Shown piece after piece: positions 47,870-57,088 of a stretch of DNA of 64,000 bases. The notes under the pieces were generated by a model that searched no databases, was not told where the DNA came from, and was given only the letters and a program-made list of their open reading frames with translations. The DNA is from Takakia lepidozioides (taxonomy: Eukaryota; Streptophyta; Takakiopsida; Takakiales; Takakiaceae), in assembly GCA_030704615.1 (NCBI GenBank), contig CM060734.1, positions 50,050,042 to 50,114,041 on the forward strand. The letters are read 5' to 3'. The position numbers were made by a program, and so were the translations under genes. Positions within the stretch are counted from its first letter, which is position 1. The number at the start of each line of letters is the position of its first letter.

Positions 47870-48760
47870 GATGGGGCTGTGAGGGGCTGTGAGGGGTTGT
47901 GACAGGCTGTGCCATGTGCCCTGTGACCCCTCTGACCTGTGACAGGCTGTGATGGGCTGTGCCCTGTGGCCTGTGGGGCTGTGACGGGCTGTGACAGGCT
48001 ATGACAGGCTGTGGCCTTTGGGGCTATGACCCCTGTGACCTGTGTAGGGCTGTGACAGGCTGTAGCCTTTGGGCTGTGACCCCTGTGACCTGTGTAGGGC
48101 TGTGACAGGGTGTGATGGGATGTGAGGGGCTATGACAGGCTGTGCCCTGTGGCCTGTGGGGCTATGACGGGCTATGACAGACTATGATAGGTTGTGGCTT
48201 TTGGGGCTGTGACCCCTCTGACCTATGTAGGGCTGTGACGGGCTGTGACGGGCTGTGGCCTTTGGGGCTGTGACCCCTGTGACCTGTGTAGGGCTGTGAC
48301 AGGCTGCGGCCTTTGGGGCTGTGACCTATGTGACCTGTGTAGGGCTGTGATAGTCTGTGACAGGTTGTGAGGGGCTGTGACAGGCTGTGTGGCCTTTGGG
48401 GTTGTGACCCCTGTGACCTGTGTAGGACTGTGACAGCCTATGACCTGTGGCTTTTGGGGCTGTGACGGGCTGTGACGGGCTATGACAGGATGTGGACTGT
48501 GGGGCTGTGACGGGCTATGACAGGATGTGGCCTTTGGGTCTGTGACCTCTCTGACTTGTGTAGGGCTGTGATGGGCTGTGACCTTTGGGGTTGTGACAGG
48601 CTGTGACCTGTGGCTTTTGGGGCTGTGACGGGCTGTGGCCCGTGTGGGGCTGTGACGGCTGTGACCAATGATGTGTGTAGGCCTGTGCTGGTCTGTGGTG
48701 GCCCGTGTTGATATGTGGACGGCCTGTGCTGACTCGTGGAGGCACTGGTGGACTGCCTAA
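47870..48760 (+). repeat. GGGCTGTGACAGGCTGTGA minisatellite
   Basis: About 890 bp of short nested repeats built from GGGCTGTGACAGGCTGTGAC and CTTTGGGGCTGTGACCCCTG, with a longer unit of roughly 50-60 bp visible in the centre. It is strongly strand-asymmetric: G and T on plus, C and A on minus. Open frames on both strands are artefacts of the repeat. Confidence 0.9.
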
Positions 48761-49614
48761 GGACCGACATGTCTTGAAGGCCGATTTTTGAAGCTCGTGG
48801 AGGGCGGTTTGAGGAGTATCTTCATGATATTTCCATGGTCATGCAAGTGAGGGAAGAGAGGAGAAAAAAAGTGTTGGGATGAGGGCATGCTGGGGTTAGG
48901 CATTGCTTTAGCTTCTCTTTCTCGTAGTTTTCCACCCTCTCATTAGGCCAAGACCTTTCCGTAGGTGGAGACAAGAGTCAGTCCGGGTTTGGGTTGGGGT
49001 ATCCTTGCAGGAGCAACACCGTGGAGTTGTTTTGGTATGGGGGAGTTGTCATTCTGATTTCTTGTGTTTGGATCCCCTCCATATCTGCATGCTTGATTGT
49101 GCACCATGTTAGTTTTGTGTGGGCGCTTGTTTTTATAGATGATTGGTCCGGATTTGATCACCGGCCAGTCCTACAACATGTTGTCGATGGCGAGGCTGGG
49201 GTGATGACCAGTCAGACCATCATTGTTTCTCTTGTGGTGAGGTTGGAGGTGATGACCAGCCAACCATAGGAGTGCTTGCGGTGGATGCAGGTGCAGGTGT
49301 AGGCTGTGTTAGGAACCTAGTATTCCAAACCATAAGCCGCAACAGGTTCTCTACCCAGTTACCTTGTGGAGAGGGGGTTAGAGACATGTTCATGACCGGT
49401 TGAGTGACAGTTTGTCAACACGGAGGTGCCACTAGTTGCTGGGGACAATGCCGGTTTGAGCACTAGCGATACTAGTGGGTACACGAGACGAGATGTGTGG
49501 TTTAGGCCACCTTCACCTCTTGTGTCTTCTACGGAAGGTTCTAATTCGGATTGTGAATTAGGAGGATTCACACCGGCGGTGCAAGTTGTTTCGTTGCTAT
49601 TGTTGTGGGACACA
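48761..49614 (+). other. leader upstream of gag
   Basis: No ATG-initiated protein precedes Gag in frame, although the frame is open from just after a TGA at about 49405. No primer-binding site complementary to a common plant initiator tRNA is evident. Confidence 0.35.
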
Positions 49615-51222
49615 ATGGATGAGATCTATGGAGCTACCAAGGGGCCACGAAGGTACTCTGGGGCAGTGGGCACCATAGAGTTGGATGATTTTATCCAAGA
49701 GTTTGATAGTTGATGTGATTTGCAGCAAATGCGCAATCCACAACTATTTACGCCTTTCATGGCATGGAAGAGGCTGTTTCGACACCTTGAGGGGCCGCCT
49801 ATGGATGATTACCATGAGTTCAGGCAGGGGCATGAGGTTGAGATCGAGGAGTGGAGGATGTACTGGTCACCCGACTATGTCTCCATGACTAGGGGCACTA
49901 GAGCCACGAGGGCAATGGCTACACCTGCCGCTGCACCGGCAGCTTCAGCAAGCAGCAGTGGGACTACTGGGACTGGTGATACCGTAGCTACGACGTCCAC
50001 CCAAGCCACTACCGCACCAGCACCAGTACCCGTGCCTGCCTTCAACCCTGTTGTGGAGTTCTTCAAAGAGTTGAGAGGGAACTACCAAGGGGTGAGGACA
50101 GAGAAGTTGCGGAGCTTGCAAGAGTTCCAACGGAAGCCTACTGAGAGCTTGAGGGAGGCTTTCACTCGCATGAGGCGCTTGATAAATGTAACCCAAGGGG
50201 TTACGGAAGCTCAGGCAGTCCAATTCTGGTATGGGATATTGGACAAAGAGCTGAGGAGAAGGGTGCGGGATGCAACTGTCCTACAAGCGGCCCAACCCAC
50301 CTTAGCAAATGTGTTTTTGCTGGCAAAGCGGATAGAGCTCAATATGGTGAAGGAACGAGTGGTCATGGTGGGATTTGCTAAGAAGACACCACGGGGTAGT
50401 GGTGCTCCTAGCCAACCACTATCTCAATGTGCTCAAGGCAACAAGGGGGCTCAGGTGAAGCTCAGGGAAGGGCAGAGAGGACCTCAGATGCAGGGGTCTC
50501 TCCCTTCATTTGCTGGCCAACAACGGGCGGATGTGGTGTGCTGGACATGTGGAGGACCCCATGTCAAGAAGAATTGCCCAGAGGGAGGCAAAGGGCCGAC
50601 ACATGCACAGCCTACACAGTTGCAGTGTGGGCATTGTGGCAAGCATGGGCATGGAGAGGCCCAGTGTTATGGTTTGCACCCTGAGTTGCGCCTAGGCCAG
50701 TTCCAAGGAAACAATGGTGGCCGGGGGCGAGGTGAAGCAGCCCAGAGATGACAAGGTGGTCAGGCACAAGGTGCATGCCAAGGGCAAGCTCAACATGGCC
50801 AAGGACGCAGAGGTCAGGGTGTTGATCAAGGCATGGCCAACTGGCTTCAGCAGCTAGAGCAGAGGCTCACTGCCATGGCTATAGCTCAGGTGGTACCGGC
50901 TCCAAGGCCGGATGGTCCACCTCCTGATCCTGAGGGAGGAGATATGGGAGGTATGGGATTCATGTGCGAAGCAGCACTACCACTAGTGCAGGTGGAGTCT
51001 GCTGCAGCCGTGACTCGAGGAGCAGCACGAGTTCCTGAGCCACGAGGTGTAGAGGTGGAGTTGGATCCACAGCGTGGGGAGGCAAACCGTCAGGCTAGGC
51101 TTCCTCAGTCATTCACATTGGCGGAGACAGTGTCGACGCCATCCATGGCACCTAGTTCTCGCCCGACTGTTACCGAGGCGGAGGTCAGGCTCCAAAACCT
51201 TGCATCAACCTGCTACTTATAG
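49615..51222 (+). mobile_element. Ty3-type retrotransposon Gag region, two in-frame TGA codons, no pol
   Basis: One frame of 536 codons from ATG 49615 to TAG 51220-51222, broken only by TGA at 49711-49713 and 50749-50751. After an N-terminal segment and an Ala/Thr/Pro-rich linker comes the Gag (Retrotrans_gag-like) core with KLRSLQEFQRKPTESLREAF and the L-x-x-x-V-T-x-G-V-T-E-A-Q-A-V-Q-F-W pattern. Two CCHC zinc knuckles follow: CWTCGGPHVKKNCP (about 50539) and CGHCGKHGHGEAQC (about 50626). The tail is Gln-rich and then acidic/Pro-rich. Neither protease, reverse transcriptase nor integrase follows, and no flanking LTR pair was found. It could be a truncated Ty3 copy or a gag-only non-autonomous element. 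A decayed relative lies at 3480-3880. Confidence 0.75.
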
Positions 51223-51689
51223 GTGGCAGATGGTTGAAAAGACATGTTTTCAACAAGGTGTTTTGAGAAGTGCACAACAATGCCACGACAAATGGGGACA
51301 TCTTGAGACTTCCACAAGGTCTGTGACTATGAAAAGAAGATCTAAAATGAGAAGAAATCCTACTACCAAATGACCCCCCCCAGGAAAGAAAAGAAACCAA
51401 GATGCCCAAAACATATCTTCACCAAAAAGTCTTTGATGATTTGTCACAATGGTTTGTAAAGACCTCCAAGGTTTTCGAACCAGTTCGACACCTCTGCCAT
51501 GGCCAGACCAAGAGGTAACATCACCCCTATTTTGGATACTCATGGATTTTTGGGTTCCCTACAAGTGCATATCAGTGCACATAATATCTGTAGGAATTTT
51601 GGCTGATGATAGATTTGTAAACAATATCGTGTTCATTAGGTAGTGAGTCTGATTCATCTTCTGAGGGAGAGAAGCTAGCGCGTAAGCAG
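51223..51689. other. 3' flank of the gag region
   Basis: No pol-derived frame; nothing recognised. Confidence 0.4.
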
Positions 51690-51717
51690 GCTCACGCTTT
51701 GCACACTAAACGTGAGC
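51690..51717. repeat. GCTCACG...CGTGAGC hairpin left of the satellite
   Basis: Arms at 51690-51696 and 51711-51717 with a 14-bp loop. Together with the similar arms at 53216-53258 it brackets the satellite array. Confidence 0.55.
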
Positions 51718-52079
51718 ACATTAGAGAAACACAACCTAAGTCATCTTTTAACTTTGTTCAATTAGAATGATCCACTGTCTTATAGAATGTATGTGCGATG
51801 AAAATGGGTTGTAAAAATTGAAGTCATTAAGAAAAAAATTGGACCATAAACATTGAGATAAAATAATACACATGAACCAACGGAACATAGGAACTGCAAT
51901 GCACGATTCTGTGAGCAGAATTAATCCCTCATCCGAGATTCCATCATGACAAGTCAGCTTTCGTTGACAAGCTTGATTTCTCTCGGCAAATCCAATCTCA
52001 TAGAGTGGGGAGGAACATTGACCAGACCCAGTTATCGATTTGTCAATCTGCCTCTTCATTTCTGTCACCTCTCTCCGCT
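51718..52079. other. spacer between hairpin and satellite array
   Basis: No coding signal or repeat recognised. Confidence 0.35.
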
Positions 52080-53075
52080 ACAAAAAAAACATAGCAGAAG
52101 TGATGATCGTCTACGATTATCACGACATCTATCCATATGGTAAATGCCAAAAAAAAAAAAAAAAACAAACAAACTCAGAAATTAGAGCAGAAGTGACGAT
52201 CGTCACGACATCTACATAAATGCCAACTGAAAAAAATAAAAATAAAATAAAAATAAAAAACTAAAAAATCAGAGTACAAAATGATGATTGTCAACGATCA
52301 TCACGACATCTACCCAATGCCAAATGGAAAAAATAATTTAAAAAAATAATTTAAAAAAAAACTAAAAAAATCAGAGCAGAAGTAATGATTGTCGACGATC
52401 ACCACAATATCTATCCAAATGCCAGATAATTTTTTTTATAATAAAATTAAAATTAAAATTAAAAAACTAAAAATTTAGAGCAGAAATCCTTGACGATCAT
52501 CATGACATCTACCCACAGCAAAAAATAATATAAAATAATATTTTTTATTTATTAAAAAAACAAAAACTGAAAAATCAGGACAGAAGTGATGATTTTCGAC
52601 GATCATCCGCAACATCTACCCAAATGTCAAATAAAATATTTATAATAAAAATAATAAAACTCAGAAATTAAAACAGAAGTGATGATCGTCGACGATCATC
52701 ACGACATCTACCCAAATGTTAAACGCAGAAAGAAGGAAAGAAAAAAAAAAAACTCAGAAATCAGAGCATAAGTGACGATCGTTGACGATCATCACGACAT
52801 CTACCCAAGTGCTAAATTTTATAAAACAAAAATCATAAATCATAGCAGAAATGACAATCATCACGACACAAATGCCAACTGAAAATAAATAAATAAATAA
52901 GCTAAAAAATCTGAGCAGAAGTGATGATAGTCGACGATCATCACGACATCTACCCAAATGCTAAATGAAAAAAAAAAACCTCAGATATCAGATCAGAAGT
53001 GATGATCGTCGATCACTACATCAACAAATAAAATATAAATAATTTGATCAGAAGTGATGATTTGGGAGGGAGAAT
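52080..53075 (+). repeat. palindromic satellite array, about 12 units
   Basis: Each unit has the order CAGA(A)-TCAGAGCAGAA, then GTGATGATCGTC immediately followed by its exact reverse complement, then ACGACATCTACCCAAATG, then CCAAATG and an A/AT-rich spacer of variable length. Palindrome cores lie near 52101, 52187, 52280, 52383, 52487, 52585, 52678, 52771, 52849, 52920, 52998 and 53053 (the last cut off). Unit spacing varies from about 55 to 105 bp, mostly through the A-rich spacer and losses of half the palindrome (units near 52187, 52487 and 52849). The unit near 52678 has the complete 24-bp palindrome. The same family is at 19035-19345. Confidence 0.9.
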
Positions 53076-53215
53076 CGTACCATTTGTGGACTTGTTGCGT
53101 TCACAAAAATATGGACTACTGCCCACATTTTGACATCTCTTATCCACGGTAATAGGCCTTCTGTACCTTTGCTGTCCGCGATTATAAGCCCTATGCGGTC
53201 CACGTCACCTTGGAA

Positions 53216-53258
53216 CGTGAGCATAATTCTGCTCACGAAATTTTTCGCTAACGTGAGC
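53216..53258. repeat. paired GCTCACG/CGTGAGC hairpins right of the satellite
   Basis: CGTGAGC (53216-53222), GCTCACG (53231-53237) and CGTGAGC (53252-53258) form two alternative stems. Confidence 0.55.
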
Positions 53259-54103
53259 AGCTCACAAACTAGCAGTCCTATCTCTGAGGAGTTGATTGAG
53301 ACTTCGTCATCCACTACAAAATGTCGACAATTCTCTCATAAATCAGCCGAGAGAAAATGTGGGGCCCACGGAAGCTGCGACGTTTTTCATTGTTTCACCT
53401 AAATTCCATTTCAAATTTGTCTGTCAGGAAGATGCGCGCGCTGAGCGGAATGCAACCACCCATCACCTGTAAGATTGAACGACACTAAATGACATGCTGA
53501 AACGTGTCTCGGTTGACCGGAGCTGACGGTTTAGATATTTATTGTCATTGCAGCTAGATTGCGATGGCAGCTCATAGCAGCTTTGAGTCATGTGTGCAAG
53601 CGGAGCGGTGTCACGTTCTATTGTACCTTCGGGCTATCTATACATTTGAATAATGCCAATGATTATATGCTTTGTGTTAAGTGGCATAATGGAGAGAAAG
53701 TCTTGAAGAAGAAGGTATAGGTAGAGGGTTCTAAAGGTGCAATCTATGTGCAATCTGTGCACGTAGCTCTGCCGAAGATAGTATTTGATCGCAAAAGTCT
53801 TGTGGGTGGTCAAACCTTTGCTATATATATTTATCGAAGATAAAATTTATAATATTTTTGAAATAAAATTTGGTGTCCTTATTTGTGGATATTGTATTTA
53901 AATAAAAATAGGGTTATGAATATATGCTCAAATTATATATCTTTTAGAACTAATATAGGGTGTCGCAATTGCAAGGGATATGTGTCGTTCATTCTATGGC
54001 CCAGATTTCAGGAAATCTGCCAAAATCTCGAAAAGAAATTAAAGTTTAACCAATGATAAAAGCCCGGTTTGGGCTCGATGGGCGTTTAAGGGTTAAAAGA
54101 AAC
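53259..54103. other. no gene recognised
   Basis: AT-rich intergenic sequence. Confidence 0.4.
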
Positions 54104-54730
54104 GGAAGATAATAGGAATAATGTAAGAACTTAATGGACACATGCAACCTCTGACAGGATGGTATGCCTGTTTTCGGCATGTCAAATTTTCCCCACACTC
54201 TCTTGAGAGTGACATGGAACTGAATGACTGTAAACTCTAGTCGAGATTACACTGGGTTACACAGTGAGGTGTCCACTTGGGGTTACATGGGGTTACACGA
54301 CGAGGTGTGTAACTCCACTTGGGGGTTACACAAAATGGAGTGTAACTCCACTCGGTGTAACTCACATTTTGTCTCGAAATTTGACAAAGTCCGAATTTGG
54401 CCAAGTATAAAATGGACTAACCAGGGTTACATGAGAGACCGGGGTTATGTAACCCGGACTAACCAGGGTTACATAAGAGACGGGGTTACGCTACAAGAGC
54501 CTCACATCAACAATTGAACCCAGAACTCGCTACTTGCAATGCTATCACCTTTACCATCACGCTGCCCACCATTTGGATTCTTAAGTATTTAATAGTGAAA
54601 CCGAGGTAAGAGGGGGTGGGGAGGATTTGACAGGTCCCCGACTGGAGGAGCAGAGCCTGCCGGAATCCGACAAAAGTACCGTCAGATCGCATGCGTCCAT
54701 TAAGTTCTTACATTATTCCTATTATCTTCC
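54104..54730. mobile_element. 627-bp element with 42-bp terminal inverted repeats
   Basis: The left end 54104-54145 begins GGAAGATAATAGGAATAATG. The right end 54689-54730 is its reverse complement with a single mismatch. The interior holds repeated (GGGTTACAT)/GTAACTCCACT words (54240-54490) and, on the minus strand near 54500-54570, a tRNA-like pair ATGGTAAAGGTGATAGC and CTGGGTTCAATTG that may be a captured SINE head. No transposase and no clear target duplication. The long perfect ends suggest a Mutator-type MITE or a recent insertion. Confidence 0.7.
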
Positions 54731-55300
54731 TGTCGGGAGCATATAACAAAATGAAGTACAATATCTCTTGAACGTTTTGTTGGCATTGCCTTCTCAAGGC
54801 AGGACAAAAGGCAAGACTACGCGAAGGGTTTAAGAGTCTCAAGGCTAGAGAATTTTCATGGAGCCATTCATCGATTGACATTTTCAGTTTTCATTTACTT
54901 GCTCGTGTTGACCACATATTGTAGTTGTTTTAAAAATTTATTTCTCATTTCCCGATCCATTCATAAGTACAAATATTTATTGGTCCTACCTTCCTAAGGC
55001 AAGACTACGTAAAGGGTTTTGATTCTTAGCACCGATACTCTCAATTACGTTTTGAATTAGTTCAAATTGGATTATGTCATCCATATTTATAGATGGATGA
55101 AATATGCAAATGTGATGTAGTTCATTGGGTAACTAGACTAGACAAATGCACAAAGGATACATGTTGCGAAAAACCCATAGATCCAGGTCATGGAATGTTC
55201 GAGGGATGTGCACGCAATGTATAATCTTCCAAATTTTTACAACCTATTCATAATTATAATAGGGCATGGCTTGTATGTATTCCATGCATTTGTTTTCTCA
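54731..55300. other. no gene recognised
   Basis: AT-rich sequence; a CTTCCTAAGGCAAGACTACG-like word occurs twice (about 54793 and 54990). No gene is seen. Confidence 0.4.
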
Positions 55301-56598
55301 CCGCATTCCCATATTGTGGAATTCCCTTCCGTCTTCTTGCATTCCAACTAACATCCAACAAATAGCCCAACTAACAAACGGTCCTGGGTTCAAAGCCACA
55401 TATCCAGATTTTCAATTTATCAATTACTACTAAACAAAAAGACAACTACTCGGGAGAGCCTACGCGAGAGCCTCTGAGAAGATAAAGGATAAAGTTTCCT
55501 TAACATCCAGTGAATTTACAGAACCTACTGCTCAACACACAGGCCAAGGGCCCAATGGACGGTTTGAAGGCACACATTGAAGGATTGAACCCAGGATCAC
55601 CTAGGTTATGCACACGCAAGGCACAAACACCCAACCGCTGGGCTACCTCCTCAAGTCACCTCGCAATGAGTCGCAGAAGGTCCATGGGCGGAACGGGGAG
55701 AAGATTATACCACACCCGACTAGTAGCTAGCAAGAGTTTGAGCCCAGACTCATCTGAGTGGGCACTCAGTGCACTAGCCAAACTGGTGATTTACTTCAGG
55801 TTCAGGGTTGATTTAGGGTTGATTTACCCCTCTCACTGCAAGGGCTCTGTATACTAAAGGCTTGTGACTTGTCCTTCCAAGAATAAGTTACTTTCCCTCA
55901 AAACAAAAAGGAAAACCCTGCTGTTGGAGAGAGGCGTTGAAACCGCCATTGGAACAACCTGCAGGGAGGTTAATTTGAAAGAATAAAAACATGTAAATAA
56001 TTTTTTCTTTCCGGAAGCCATTGGAACAACCTGCACCGCATTCACACTTTGTGGAATTCCCTTCCGTCTCCTTTCATTCTAACTAACATCCAACAAATAT
56101 CCTAACTAACAAGCGGTAGTGGGTTCAAAGCCACATATGCAGATTTGCGGTTTATCAATTACAAAAAGACAACTACTCGGGAGCCTCCAAGAGCCTCTGA
56201 GAAGAGAAAATAACCTCTTTCAAAGTACCTAACCTCGCAATGAGACGCACAAGGTCCATGGGACACCGCCCAACGGAAGCGGGAGAAAATTATACCACAC
56301 CCCATTAGCTAGCAAGAGTTTGACCCCAGAATCATCTGAGTGGGCACACTATCCAACTGGTGGTTGACTTTAGGTTTAGAGTTAATATAGGGTTAATTTA
56401 GGGTTAATTTACCAAGGGCTCTGTATACTAAAGGCTTATGACTTGTCCTTCCAAGAATACTTTCTCTCAAAACAAAAAGGAAAACCCTGCTGTTGGAGAG
56501 TAACCTATTACCTGCTCCATCATGCTACCGCCATTGGAACAACCTGCAGGGAGGTTAAAAATTATAAAAATATGTAAATAATTTTTTCTTTTCGGAAG
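55301..56598 (+). repeat. tandem duplication upstream of UBC12
   Basis: Copy 1 (55301-56035) and copy 2 (56036-56598) share the same order of words from CCGCATTC and GTGGAATTCCCTTCCGTCT to ATGTAAATAATTTTTTCTTT. They differ by about 10 percent substitutions and small indels. Copy 1 has an extra segment of about 170 bp (about 55500-55670), which contains a tRNA-like stretch absent from copy 2. The join lies in a CATTGGAACAACCTGCA word that also occurs inside each copy, which suggests unequal exchange. Confidence 0.85.
55530..55850 (-). mobile_element. SINE-like element with two tRNA-like heads
   Basis: Minus strand: TTTGGCTAGTGCACTGAGTG (A-box-like) and TCTGGGCTCAAACTC (B-box-like), then about 130 bp further TAGCCCAGCGGTTGGG (A-box-like) and CCTGGGTTCAATCC (B-box-like). 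A-to-B spacing is 30-45 bp in each pair, as in tRNA-derived promoters. The second head lies in the part missing from the neighbouring duplicate. Confidence 0.45.
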
Positions 56599-57088
56599 CT
56601 GTGCGACCGTGACAACTTGGGCCCGTCCGTTGGTCGGAGGAGGCGCGGGTGAGAGTCGCCACGTGGCAGGTGTCCAGGCGGGGCCCGTTCCTCCTTCTAC
56701 CTAGCCCTAGAGCTTTTATGGAGCGAGGCTTGCTGTTTCTCTGCTCGGCCTGGAATCGGAACTGAAATCGTCTGGCACGGTGGGAGAACAGACAACAGAG
56801 CGCAGCAATTGGGAGCAAATTGGCACAGGCATGCCACCGTTTCTTCCCTTCCTGCTTCACTCTTTTGGAGCCCGTAAATTTGGTGTATTTGCAACTGGAG
56901 GGCGACAGCGGTTCCCTGTCTTCCCTGCTGCTTTTTTCCTTTGGCATCCTGAGGTGATTGTAACCTGTTCAATCACTTGTAGGTGACGGGGATGTGGAGG
57001 ACATGGATATGATTCCGATTTACTCTATTTGAGCTTTGACTGTGACGGTCCTACTTGATGTTTGGTTCTGGCAGGCACTGGACACACG
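56599..57088 (+). promoter_or_regulatory. UBC12 promoter, 5' UTR and 5' intron
   Basis: A G-box core CACGTG lies at 56660-56665 in a CG-rich stretch directly after the duplication. A presumed 5' UTR follows, and an acceptor (tctggcag, ending at 57074) lies just before the start codon, so at least one 5' UTR intron is likely. Confidence 0.4.

Noticed and set aside
48480-48770. His/Gln/Ser-rich minus-strand frames
   Set aside because: Shadow of the GGGCTGTGAC minisatellite.
46130-49400. 5' LTR of the gag element
   Set aside because: I found no direct repeat pair, primer-binding site or polypurine tract that would define LTRs.
52080-53075. CRISPR-like array
   Set aside because: Spacers are A-rich low-complexity and the setting is a plant nuclear genome; unit spacing is irregular.
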